Shown here: in pieces, positions 36,464 to 46,976 of the stretch
Numbering within the stretch: position 1 is the stretch's first letter
Layout: every line of letters begins with the position of its first letter
From: Diphasiastrum complanatum
Taxonomy: Eukaryota; Streptophyta; Lycopodiopsida; Lycopodiales; Lycopodiaceae
DNA: 64,000 nucleotides
Assembly (NCBI GenBank): GCA_029204225.1
Contig: CM055109.1
Span: forward strand, 33,807,167-33,871,166
Reading direction: 5' to 3'
Program-made: the position numbers and the translations under genes
Notes under the pieces: model-generated
Seen by the model: the letters and a program-made list of their open reading frames with translations, nothing else
What the model was told of the DNA's origin: nothing
The model's database searches: none

Positions 36464-37145
36464 TGTAAAAATTATAGCAAATTAGGATCCTAAAACACTT
36501 GAAATGATGAGTAAAACAATAGATTATGATTTCATAAGATTAGCACAAGTTGAACCATCAAAATCCATCAAAAACCTATGCTTGAACCTCACTAAATGGC
36601 CCAAATCCTCGAAGAAGGCTTCACACGTGTGAAAGTACGGCCTCCCACAGTCTGAGTACTGTACACCAGACCTACATTCAATCCTATAATCATTAGTAAT
36701 CACAAGTACTCAAACAATTATGAACATAGAGAGCAATTGCACCATTATGAGAGAAAAAACATGAATTTGCTTGATTGATTTTGGTGAGATATCATCACCT
36801 ATATATACATGATCCATCACGGTTTTGGGCAGGTATGAGTAGCCCTAAACCTATCCCTAGTGCTAATTTTGGTGGATCTTTCATCCCTACCAAGTTAGGG
36901 TTGGAATCTTGGAGATCCCTCAACAATGCAAAAATTACCAAAAATAGCTCCTATTTTTTCTCCCTTGTATCTAAGCATAATTTGGACTCATTCCAAAGGT
37001 TCTAACACTTAGGTCTACTTGAGAACATCCTTATGAATGGAATCCTATGCTATTTGGCACGTGTGACAAGCCACATCATGACCATCTAACTATTTACAAG
37101 TCATATGACCAAAACTAGTCAAGCTAGAATTGTGAATTTTTAACA
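36464..37145 (-). repeat. Copia LTR 3 (5' LTR of copy B)
   Basis: Same length as LTR 1 and LTR 2. Three differences from LTR 1 were seen (T for C and T for A near its left end, and G for A near 36859). Confidence 0.95.
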
Positions 37146-37150
37146 TGGAC
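37146..37150 (+). repeat. Target site duplication TGGAC, right
   Basis: Exact match to 25509-25513. Confidence 0.92.
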
Positions 37151-39334
37151 CGGCATCTGGAGTCGATCTAGTGAATCGAATGAGAAGGACCGGAAACAGT
37201 GACCTGAGAAGGTTCTGGATACAATTTGACCATACAAGGTGCGTTCGTAATTGGACAACCATGACATGCCATGTATACGACCCCAGGTTACAAATAATCT
37301 CCATCCATTTTCAAAGTGGAGAAAAGAATTACATATCCATAGTTGAACTCTAATTACCTTCAGTAACAGTCGTTTCTTTGCATTGGTGTAGCATCTAGGG
37401 ACTTCTGACAGTAGCCACTTGCAAAATGAAAGAGGAGGATACAGCATCGCAAGTACTTTTTTGGGAGATGCTCAACTCCGTCATGGTTCGAAATGGTTTT
37501 GATAAAGCGAACTTTCATGGATTCATGTCAGATGAGGCCCAAGCCAACTGGAGAGCAATGTGCACCATTTTTAACAGGGGACCCAAAAATAAGATGGAAC
37601 AACGTAAAAGATCATGTCTATTTCATTGGAAACAAAGTCTTCAGATTCACACGACTAAATATGTTCTGAAGGAGTTTCAATCAGACCATGTACAAATGTG
37701 TGAAGATTGGCGTCTGGCTGAAACAAGGGATGATGTAGTTGATCAGTTCAAGATTATCTCACATCGGTGGCAAACCGGCAAGGTCAGAGACGTTGATATA
37801 CCTGCCATGGATAGCTAGATATCTTGGTGGGCTATCAGGATTGCTCACTGGGGAGGCTGTATGGTGCAGGTGAGAGTATGAGAGTATAGATGCACATGAA
37901 ATCCTTAAATTGTCTGAAATATTCATAGAATTTGAATGAGAATATATTTGTTTTTTAATTTTCTTGTTCTCTACTATAAGGTTGTTGATGTTGTTGAAGG
38001 AGCGAACACACCGCAGACGAATCTTTTTGAATCTGTACACGGTAGTTGGCTAGCTGGCAAAGGAAAATGAAAAATAATATCCTTGTACGACGCATGTGTT
38101 TCTGACCTTGCAAATGCTTTACTTCAAATTAAAGTGCTAAACATCACGCTTACAACATGGGAAAGCATCTGGGAGAGGGTCCCAATCTAGAGAAGTTAAT
38201 GATGTGTTCCACTTTCTGACAAAGCACGAGGCCACGAAATATTACAAAGACTGTGAATAACACAACATTTGGTACGCCTATGTACCATCAACTAGTCCAC
38301 ATGGAGGGTGATAGGGAGACTGTGCGAAGAAAAAGAAAGCCTGGTAAAACTGTCAGAATCGAAGAGAATGCAAGCCATCGACCAGAGTACAATTATGAAA
38401 ATATATATAGAGGATGTCGTGCTATTCCTAAAAAAATCAATTTTGCCGCTACCCACAGGGAGGAGGAATGCAAGGTGGACAGGAAGCCAGTGATTGACGA
38501 GGACGTATACATAAGTATGTGGGCAATATGAAGAACAACTGCCAATAGTCGAGTAAAGTGTCTTGGGTTGATTCCTAAAGAAGGTCCTTGTGAATGTCCT
38601 ATTGGTTGTTCAATGAGAGGTATCGCAGCGCCTTCCTTCTATGGTATTAGAAAACATATTAAAAGAAGCACTCCACAATTTATGTGGTTTCGTGCCAGTG
38701 ATTGCACACACACATGGAAAACAAACAAATGGATTATTCAAATGCCTCATAAACTTTCCAGCATTTGGCCAGTCGCCAAAGGCACTAATTTAACTCAACA
38801 GGAAGCTGACATCTTGACAAGTGGAGGTTATGTCTTACAAACACAGGTTGTGGATGGGGGCGAGCCACCAATTTCTCATGAAAGAGGTGCTGGTGCATCA
38901 AACTCTCATAAACAACATTGCACACCAGGACAACACCCACCAGGACATGGCACCACTGAAGATCGTGACTCATCATCCCAAACACAAGAGACACTCTGCC
39001 ACCCAGAAGACGATTTAAAACCAGAACGGCGATCTCACTCAAGGCACAACAACGCATTGATCGGTGTCTTACTATGTTGGCCAGTGTGAAGGCTGTTAAG
39101 TGTGTCAAAGAAGGACACCATGAAATCTTCACCATTACAACATTTTGTTTAGACCACGAGGGAGAGTACAATGTTAGCATAGCACAACAATCGTCTTGCA
39201 CATGTGCGAATTTTCAAGCTCGTCACACGGAGGGAAAGCCGTATCTAGCATGCAAACATTTGTCCTATGTTTTTCTTAGACTGCTAGGGCTATGGACCAG
39301 AACACAAACATGTTTATTCACCAATCACTTATAA
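37151..39334 (+). pseudogene. MULE-like transposase gene with SWIM zinc finger, decayed
   Basis: The frame entering from 25513 gives GVDLVNRM and LRRFWIQFDHTRCVRNWTTM, then CHVYDP. A likely intron is 37287-37391 (AG|GT ... TAG|). The next exon gives a core of the type LLTVATCKMKEEDTASQ, FHGFMSDEAQANWRAM and CLFHWKQSLQIHTTKYV, with an in-frame TAG near 37817. A second intron is likely at 37870-37980, followed by TNLFESVHGSWLAGKG. A 3' part from 38253 (one stop at about 38529-38531) leads to a C-terminal SWIM-type finger (SCTCANF ... ACKHLSYVFLRLLGL, about 39196-39290). Family assignment is from motif resemblance. Nonsense codons and the copia insertion indicate it is dead. Confidence 0.65.
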
Positions 39335-40560
39335 CAGAAATTGAGGTGTTCCAAGCTCTCTCCAGAGAAAGAAACTACCGTTAGTCTTGTTTAGATAGCA
39401 AGAAATTCTTTTTGCTTGTAGAACTTTGGATTGCCTAGTTTTGTGCTCGCGAAAAGATGTGCAGCCCTAATTGTCTCACTTTTTTTTGTTATTTAGATTA
39501 TTTCTTAGCATGTAATATTTAACAAGTCTTTAAGTTTGGATATGAGAATAAGGCCCTCTTGAGATTGTGCAACTGGTACACTTTTGATTCTTCTCAATGT
39601 AGCTAGCCATCCATACTAACTATCATTTTTTTTTTTGCAATTCAGAATCGATCATGGCAATTGTTAATCCTGCAAATGCATGGTTCATGTTTTGGCTATG
39701 CACAATTCTTCAGATTTGAACTTGTCAATTTTCAGAGAAAAAGGACAATTATGATTGTACTAATCAATCATTAAGAGTTATTGATTGCTTAATCCAATGA
39801 TATATCAAGTTCTAGGTGTTACGTCTTGATCTATATGCATTACACTATGATTTAAGCAAGAGCAATGGATCAAATACATAAACGACCTGTGTACTGGTCC
39901 AGCAGACTCCACACATGTGAGATCTCACTATGAACATAGATCTTAAGATTAACATAATACATTGACCAAGTTGGAAGTGACAATTTCAACAAAATTTTGT
40001 TGTTTACACACAACCTAAACCCTAAACTACCAAAAAAAACTGAATGTCAAAATTGTTAAAAAGCTCACTAAAATGGCCAAAAAGCTCGCATCCAAGAGCT
40101 CGCTAAAAATCATTTCCCGAAATTCCATCACATATTTATACATGTACAGCTCGAATCTGAGCATATTAGGGCTTCTATGTATTCATCACAACCTAACCCT
40201 AACATCTAACCTAAAGATCCACTTGATCCACCCTATTTAGGGTCAATACCTCGAGATCCAAAAACAATGAGAAAATTGTAGTCAAATATACATTGCTCCC
40301 TTAGCATGTAGGAGTCTCTTTGGGCACTTACCAACAAAATGTCAAACGACAATGCTTAGTTGGGTGCTCGACACAAGTAGACGAAGTGTCTTGACTTCTC
40401 CTAGTATTGTCTTCTTGCAGCAACATAGTGATAACTCTCGTAAGGGTTAATGTAGAACACCTGATCAGACAGATCTCGATTCTACTAACAAAGCGCGCAG
40501 TTTACTTGAAAAAGGATGATAAAGAAATGAACGCGAGCTTGAAACATTTCTATTTGTGAC
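39335..40560. other. No gene recognised
   Basis: AT-rich. The words AAAAGCTCACTAAAA and AAAAAGCTCGC near 40060-40110 are shared with about 21170-21230. The right end grades into the copia LTR region. Confidence 0.45.
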
Positions 40561-41417
40561 CAACTCGAAAGATTCATGAAGGATTCGCGAAATTTATCTT
40601 CCAGTCAACTCAAAAGATTTGCAAAACAGTTTCTTGTAGAAGATCGTGGCTTTTTTGTTGAAGCTCAAAAGATTCACGAACATAATCTTGTCGCAAAATA
40701 TTCTATTTCTTGTTCAGACTTTACATGTCACGAAATTGTCACGATCAATTCGCGAAATCTTCTGGATTCTCCTCGTTGCGAGACTGTCGTGAACAATTTG
40801 CAAAATATTTTGAATTTCTTCTTCAAGCTCAAAATTGTCATATGTCACGAACAATTCGCAAAAGACAAAAATGTCACAAAAAGACAAATGTCGTGAACAA
40901 TTTGCAAAACACGGAGCTGAGATGAAGAGATGGACTGTCGCGAATAATTCGCGAACAAAAATTATTTGACCCTGAAAATAGAGCGTCTATTTGAATATCA
41001 ACTATCGTAAACGGTTAGATATCTATTGTTACAAAATTAAAAGGCCAAAAGACCTGTAAATAATAGGCCAAAAGACCTGTCCTGTAACAATATAAATACA
41101 TCTGCACTACTCGTTGTAACTCACTCAATCAGAGACACAACAATGAGATAAGACAGCAAGAGATGTATATTGATAATTCAGATTCAGAGTTATAAATTTT
41201 TTTCTTTGATCAATAGTTTCTTATTGTCTAAAAATTGTCTTAAGTTGTCTCTTAATTTTGCATATTATTTTCCACACGCATATTCAATCAGAACACATAT
41301 TGTTTAATTAGTAAAATAGATCATATACAGACCCGATTGAAGACACTAATATTAGCTTGATTGATTCAAATTTTCATCGTGTTCTTTGTGGAAGAATAAT
41401 TACTGTTTTTCCTACAG
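40561..41417 (+). repeat. Copia 5' LTR region (left edge uncertain)
   Basis: It ends CCTACAG just before a primer-like site at 41418. A TATA box (TATAAATAC) is at 41091-41099, followed about 60 bp on by an R/U5-like region. Five spaced copies of a 21-base word (GTCRYGAACAATTYGCAAAA type) lie upstream at 40738-40957. The left boundary is not fixed because no second LTR copy is present. Confidence 0.55.
40738..40957 (+). repeat. Five spaced copies of a 21-base word in LTR U3
   Basis: Copies start at 40738, 40786, 40844, 40890 and 40937 (spacing 46-58). They share GTC, a CG/TG-GA-AA/TCAATT core and GCGAA/GCAAA. The position upstream of the TATA box suggests enhancer repeats, which is inference. 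Confidence 0.6.
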
Positions 41418-41428
41418 TGGTATCAGAA
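41418..41428 (+). other. Primer binding site, initiator Met tRNA
   Basis: TGGTATCAGAA. Similar words recur at 41453 (TGATATCAGAA) and 41483 (TGGTATCAT). Confidence 0.65.
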
Positions 41429-41561
41429 CGTACAGGTGCAAAGCTGATACTGTGATATCAGAACGAATCAGAGTCGATACAGTGGTATCATCGCACCTCT
41501 CTCAAAATTCTTCATATATTCATCAACAAGCCGCTATCTGGAGGTTATTCAGAAAAAAAAG

Positions 41562-42969
41562 ATGTCGTCGATCAGCAATATTCAAGCTAAGATCACTACA
41601 ATCTTGGATCCAGAAGATTCAAACTAAATACGCAAATTCAGATGATTCGTGGTTTCTGGATTCTGGAGCTACTCAATATGTGACCAATCATCGTGAGATT
41701 TTTCAATCCTAAATGCCTTACAACATTAAGAAGTATGTTCATCTTGGTGATGATATTACTCACACTATCGAAGGTGAAGGTATTGTAAGATTGAGATTCC
41801 ACCATGATCAATTCAAACTATTGTCAAAAGTCTTGTATGTTCCTAAACTCTCTACAAATCTGTTATCAGTAAGTAGAATTACAGATTTAGATCATAAGGT
41901 GGAGTTTGAGTCTATGGAATGTAGAATTATCGATAGGAGTAATAAAATCCTTGCACTCGGCAAGAGGCATGGATACTTATATAGATTGGCACATTGTTAT
42001 TTTGATTTTAGGCAAGCCTTGAAGACCTATGTTCTTGTCAATAAAGCATTACTATGGCATCATCACTTAGGACACTTGAATTATGCATTTGTTTCGAACA
42101 TGTCCAGACAATCCATGGCTCTTGATCTTGACTATTCTTTTGGTAAAGTCGATCTTCCTGTCTGCCATACCTGCATCCTTGGAAAACAGACTAGGATTCC
42201 TTTTAGATCAAGTCATAGGCATACAGCAAAAGGTCTGTTAGATGTTGTTCATATAGATATATGTGGACCTATACAAACTCCTTAATTGCTAGATGCAGAG
42301 TATTTCATTACCTTTATTGACGCATTCTCTAGAAGAACAATTGTTTATTTTATTAAACAAAAATCAGAGGCTTTCATCAAGTTCAGACAATTCAAAGAGC
42401 ATGTAGAAAATCAGACTGGTAAACAAATCAAAGCACTGAGGTCAGATAACGAGGAAAAATATATCTCCACCGAATTCAAGGAGTATTGCCTTAACAACGA
42501 CATTGAGCACCAATACATTACCTCCTATCCGCCTTAGTCAAATGGTCTTGCTGAGAGAAAGAACAGAACCTTAGTCGAATTGGCAAAGTGCATGTTATCG
42601 CAAGAGTCACTTCTGAAGTCCTTCTGGACTAAAGATGTTTCAACAACAACCTATATTCAAAACAGATGTCAATGCAGATGGAAGCATCAACAGGAGAAAG
42701 GCATGACTTGTCACCAGGGGTTTTTCTCAGGTATACAATGTCGATTACACTGAGACCTTCAGTCCAGTAGTCAAGCATACTTCTATTCGACTTTTGCTAT
42801 CATTTGCCGTTGCAGCAGATTTGGAAATACATCAAAATGATGCACAGACATTATCTATGTTATCTTCCGAATTCGACATGACCGATCTGGATGAAGCTCA
42901 TTTCTGTCTTGGTATTCAAATCCACAGAGACAGAAAACAAAAGTTGGTCTACATTACACAACATCATGA
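41562..42969 (+). pseudogene. Copia remnant with serial internal deletions
   Basis: A gag start at 41562 (MSSISNIQAKITTILDPEDS) lasts only about 20 codons before the sequence jumps to the protease (WFLDSGATQYVT, 41650). Next come the linker LLSVSRITDLDHKVEFES, the pre-integrase motif (WHHHLGH ... CHTCILGKQ) and the integrase core (HIDICGPI with a stop just after, LRSDNEEKYIS, NGLAERKNR). The sequence then skips from TTYIQNR into RT fingers (NVDYTETFSP). The palm breaks after EIHQNDAQT and resumes at LSSEFDMTDLDEAHFCLGIQI. So most of gag, the integrase-RT linker and the RT catalytic core are missing. Confidence 0.85.
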
Positions 42970-42974
42970 CGCGG

Positions 42975-43380
42975 AAGGCAAGTCAAGAATGACGATCTCG
43001 CTGCGTGGACGACGACGATTGAGCTCGATGCCTGTTGAGACGACTCTGCCGGTGCTTCTTCATAAATAGAGAGCACGACATCCATACTAAAACCATGGAT
43101 TTTATTTTCAAAGTGGGAGGCTGCTAGGAGTGACAACATCTGGCCAGCATCAAATTTTTGCTTGGTATTGCTCTTGATGGCTCGTTTGGGCTCTCCAAAG
43201 ACAGTCTTGAACCAGTTATATGGTTCTAGAGGAGCCTTGGCTATCTTGGCATGAGACTTAACTATCCTATGCAAAATCTGGGAAGTAATACGGTCTTTCC
43301 TGAGGTTGCCAACCATCAAGAAATTGTTGAGGAGCTGAGCAACAGCCTGGATGGCAGGATCGGTAATGGCCTCCGCAAGT
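42975..43380 (-). CDS. Unrecognised minus-strand ORF
   Basis: An open frame of about 130 residues on the minus strand, from about 43380 to 42975: AILAEAITDPAIQAVAQLLN, then KDRITSQILHRIVKSHAKIA, EPYNWFKTVFGEPKR and MLSLLAASHFENKIHGFSMD. The helical, mixed-charge composition looks protein-like, but I recognise no family. It lies between a copia remnant and another copia LTR, so it may be a captured host exon or part of an unknown element. Its left end overlaps the copia junction at 42969. Confidence 0.35.
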
Positions 43381-43487
43381 ATGGCTGTCTTTGACGCCTA
43401 ATCGTTTAAGCATTTCTTTATATCAGAATATTAGTATCAGAGAATTGCATGGTTGTCTCAGACGCCTAATCGTTTTCGCAATCTCTT

Positions 43488-43809
43488 TCTATGGTTGTCT
43501 ACGATACCTACACTGATACTCATTAATCAACACAATCAAAACCGCTCTATACAATTATTTTTAATGCCATGATTTGGATTAATCTTAACTTTACTGCAAG
43601 CTTTGCTCTTGTTTGAGCCTACCTTTGTTTAAACTTCCCCTTCGGGGTGTATATATGTTTTTCATCAATGTACTGAATAAATGCACCAAGGTGTTAGCTC
43701 TATAACTCCGCTCTCTAAGTAACCCAAAGATCCTATTATTTCAATAATTGTCATCGTTCTTTATCTCAGTTGGTCTATCTCAGTGGGCCCGCACTTAGAC
43801 GTGCCAACA
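43488..43809 (+). repeat. Copia 5' LTR (left edge uncertain)
   Basis: It ends GTGCCAACA near 43809 and a primer site follows at 43813. TATA-like GTGTATATATG is at about 43648 and AATAAA at about 43677. A partial duplicate of a GACGCCTAATCG word lies just upstream (43394 and 43462). Confidence 0.55.
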
Positions 43810-43812
43810 AAG

Positions 43813-43824
43813 TGGTATCAGAGC
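43813..43824 (+). other. Primer binding site, initiator Met tRNA
   Basis: TGGTATCAGAGC. A second identical word lies 40 bases on at 43853. Confidence 0.75.
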
Positions 43825-43864
43825 TGATAAGCATACATCCATACTCCATCAATGGTATCAGAGC

Positions 43865-44932
43865 CACAATTCCATAACAAAACTTTAGGAAAATGTGGTT
43901 CTTCTCTGCAAGGTTGGTCTGCTCAAGCAAGCTCTTTGGCTAGAGCCAAGCTCTTAGCCAGAGCTACAAGTAGAAAGAGGAGGAGGACAGTTGGGAGAGC
44001 TGCAAGTAGAAAGAGGAGGAAGACCCAACGAGCAAGGAGCAGAATGTGAAATAGGGAACTGAGAGGCGTTCGAGTGAGAAAGGACAGCTTGGTGGAGCCA
44101 AGGAAGAGACAGCAGGCCGCACGTGGGAGCTGGCAGGAGGTCATCCCCACAACGCGCTTTTAGAGTATAGGTGGGCAACAAAGGAGGTGGCGAGCCTCGA
44201 GGATGGGCAAATTGCTAAAGGGGAATCTCGGAAGGCGAGGACACCTCCTACATCGGCCGTCATCTCCACATCGCACAGATCTCCATCAGCATCATTACAA
44301 AGCACCACCATCCTTGGAGTCCGCCATCTTTAGGTGTATTCCTTCAAATGAACAATGTTCTAAAACTTCAAGCTCGGGTGACATGCTAGTACGAAAGGTT
44401 GTTCCTACCTAGTATTGGGCCGATGGGGCTTCTAGGCATGCACACACACGTGTGGTGCATTTAGCCCGGTGCAATGGGGGGAACCTATGTGGCGTTCGCT
44501 GCCTTGGCGGGCGACACTTGCAAGATTCTGGAGCTCACCCACGGCCTCGAGCAGCGCTGCTCGAGATCCGGAGGAGGTGCTGCTGCTCGAGACCTTGGGA
44601 ACCCATGAGGAGCCCCTATCGAGGTCCCGGGCAACCCTTCCAGCTCCCGTGCAGGGCACCAGCAATGTCTTGAGCAACGCCTCTGGGTCCTAGTGCCCGG
44701 CTTTCCACCGAGGCACAAGGCACCAGTGCCCATTTCTTCGGCACCCAAGCACTTCGGAGTAAAAGGAGCCCAATGCCAAATATGAATATGGGATAGGGCA
44801 ATTAGTTTTTTTTTTTAAGCATGCTAGTGAGGGTACGGGCCGCCCCCATCAACCGAAAGTATTGAGTGGTGAGGTAGGCAGGTAGGTCCATGCCAAATCA
44901 ACGGTACTTTGAAGGCGCGTTTGCTCTTTTTC
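43865..44932 (+). other. Region after copia primer site, GC-rich island, no gene
   Basis: No gag was found after the primer site. 43920-44040 is a purine-rich segment with repeated AGAAAGAGGAGGA words, giving Arg/Lys-rich frames that look like low complexity. 44420-44760 is markedly GC-rich compared with the rest of the window, with overlapping ORFs on both strands and no recognisable domain. Confidence 0.4.
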
Positions 44933-45599
44933 AGATTATTCGTGTTCGATGATCTCGTCTCCATGCCAATTCTTACTACCTAGTACCACTCCGGCCCTTC
45001 AATGTGGGCAGTTTTCTAGTATTGTTCTGCGATTTGAGACAACCTGATTCACGTTCAGCATGATTTTTTGCGTTTTGTTTGGAAGATTTTCAGATATGAA
45101 GATGCATTGATCATACTTGTTTGATCCTGGTGATGTATGGTGCGGTGGTCGTGATTTGAGCATGGAATTTCGGCACGTGTTACAAGAACTTTGATTCAGC
45201 GATGCGAGATGACTCTGAATTGTGATCCACGCAATTCAGTTTGCTGCTCTTTGGATTCTTCAAAGGTGACAATGGCTGGCTGATCCGACTAATTCGAGTT
45301 CAACTCTCAACCTGCCTGCTGTCAATCTTCGACTTGTGAATCGCACTTATTGCTTTGTTTTTATGTATTATCTTCAGAAGCTTTGCAACCTTTGGCCCTT
45401 GTAGTAGTGATAGTACAGGAGTACGCATCTATATGCGTGAATGCCTCTAAATTGCTCTTTAGTCCTTTGTGTCACAATATTCCTGAGCATCGTCTTTATG
45501 TGTGCGCTGCTCTTTAATCATTCGTATCAAAACAATGGCAAACAGTTTGCCCGAAAGGCATGGCTGGCAGAAACTCATTTTGGGATTTCTAGAATTTAG

Positions 45600-46060
45600 C
45601 AGCACTTCAAAGAGGAAAATTGAGAAGCATTTTCATAGAAATAGTCATTATTGCAGGTCATCTAAGTTTTGACATCAGCGTTCCTCATAATCGGCCGTTT
45701 AACATCATCTGCATAACAACCAGGTAAGCGGACTTTTCTGAGCTTCGCTGCAACTTAAGTGCTCCTGATGATTCTGAGACTTTGCTTGAAGAGACAAACA
45801 TGGATTGTGGATGGTATAATTGCAGGGTATCTTGTGCTATTAGGATCATTGGGGTGAATTAGCGACAAGCTCATCGAATACCGGTTTGTCTCCCGAGAGT
45901 TGAGGACCAAAATCCTGTAGCGTTTTTTAAATTTCTTGGGTGACGAGAAAGCCTAGCCTGCCCACTTAAGCAAACTTGACACTAGAATAACTCATTCCAG
46001 TAACTCTATTGATAAGCTTTTTCTTAGCTTTTGATTTTGCATAAAGTTCCATTGTTGCAG
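45600..46060 (+). other. Probable 5' UTR exons and introns of the 46-kb gene
   Basis: A donor-like CCAG|GTAAGC at about 45723, an acceptor-like AATTGCAG| at about 45826 and a further acceptor TTGTTGCAG| ending at 46060 lie upstream of the coding start. This is consistent with introns in a plant 5' UTR. The transcription start is not visible. Inference only. Confidence 0.4.
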
Positions 46061-46072
46061 GACTGGAAAAGC

Positions 46073-46468
46073 ATGGGCCAAAAGTTTAGGTTTCCAAGTT
46101 TGACACAAGCGACGACCAAATTTCGGCTTCCTCTGGTTGGTGAGGATAAAATCTCTGATGGTAATGTGAAGCCTTCATCGAAACGAATCAGATGGAAGGA
46201 CTCAAACGTTTTCAGGCGCTTGAAGCGTTTCAACTTTAGAAAGCTGAAACTCTCCAGACCAAGAGTACGAAAAATCTCTCCGATTCTTCTCCTCAACAAA
46301 ATTCGCGATGTATATTTGAGGATAATGCCTTCGTTCGCAGCTTCTACAAAAAGAAATTACCACCATATAGTTTCTGGTAACCACATGAGCATTCCACCTG
46401 TGGCGGATTACTGTCAATTGCATCGAGACGAAGACGACTATCAGTTCCATCGCCTGCATATATGGTGA
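46073..46468 (+). CDS. Small basic plant-type protein, 131 aa
   Basis: The ATG at 46073 lies 12 bases after a splice-acceptor-like GCAG. It is preferred over the upstream in-frame ATG at 46031, which would fall in the predicted intron. The product is basic in its first half (RLKRFNFRKLKL) and has a central helix ISPILLLNKIRDVYLRIMPSF. It ends in IPPVADYCQLHRDEDDYQF and stops at TGA 46466-46468. The central helix resembles the KxLRDAYVxMM segment of small plant-specific proteins of unknown function, a weak match from memory. There are no retroelement motifs, so it is likely a host gene with 5' UTR introns. Confidence 0.5.
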   Translation: MGQKFRFPSLTQATTKFRLPLVGEDKISDGNVKPSSKRIRWKDSNVFRRLKRFNFRKLKLSRPRVRKISPILLLNKIRDVYLRIMPSFAASTKRNYHHIVSGNHMSIPPVADYCQLHRDEDDYQFHRLHIW

Positions 46469-46748
46469 TCAACCGAGTTCAATGAAATCTTTGATTGAAT
46501 ATTACTATGGAAGTAGAGCAGATCACTTGGAACTTGCAAGCGTACCAGATTCATTTTTAAATATATTGGATGCAAGCTGAAACCAACGTCTTCACAGGCA
46601 ACTGCGTAAACCTACATCTAACTATTTGTCAAGGCGTCATAATTTCCAGGCGTACACGTAAAGAAATTGAAGCTGGATCTTAGCAGTTATTTTAGCAGAA
46701 AGTATTGGAAGTAAAGAATACGTGATGCTCGTAGATTTCAAAGTGTAT

Positions 46749-46976
46749 GCTAAAATGACCATCACTGCTACCATTTTCTTTAAGACAGTCAGGATTCAAA
46801 GTTTTTCAGGAACCAAAGTATATAATATGAATTCAGCAGTTCAAAGTATCGTTCAATACCTTAGGCTTTGCTAAAATGCCCATCGTTACTACCATTTTAT
46901 TTGAGACAGTCAGGATTCAAAGTCTATCAGGAACCAAAGTCTATTCTATGAATTCAGCAGTTCAAAGTATCATTCC
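46749..46976 (+). repeat. Direct tandem duplication, 121-bp period
   Basis: GCTAAAATG-CCATC begins at 46749 and again at 46870, and the two arms match through ATGAATTCAGCAGTTCAAAGTATC with scattered changes. It lies in the 3' region of the putative host gene. Confidence 0.8.

Larger units (their letters stand above)
25514..37145 (-). mobile_element. Tandem copia array: three LTRs, two internal regions
   Basis: The structure is LTR (25514-26195), internal A (26196-30988), LTR (30989-31670), internal B (31671-36463), LTR (36464-37145), all on the minus strand with a constant 5475-bp offset. In element orientation the LTRs run TGTTAAAAATTC to TTTTTACA. Purine-rich GTGAGGAGGAG precedes each downstream LTR, and a Met-tRNA primer site follows the upstream LTR. 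LTR 1 and 2 differ at one base that I could see, LTR 3 at about three or four. A single TGGAC duplication flanks the whole. It sits in a MULE-like gene. Confidence 0.95.

Noticed and set aside
43852-44049. Arg-rich ORF after the copia primer site, as a possible gag
   Set aside because: Its composition is from a purine-rich repeat (AGAAAGAGGAGGA) and no capsid or knuckle motif is present.
44380-44420. rRNA-like phrase CTAGTACGAAAGG
   Set aside because: The short match to a large-subunit rRNA word does not extend into flanking rRNA sequence.
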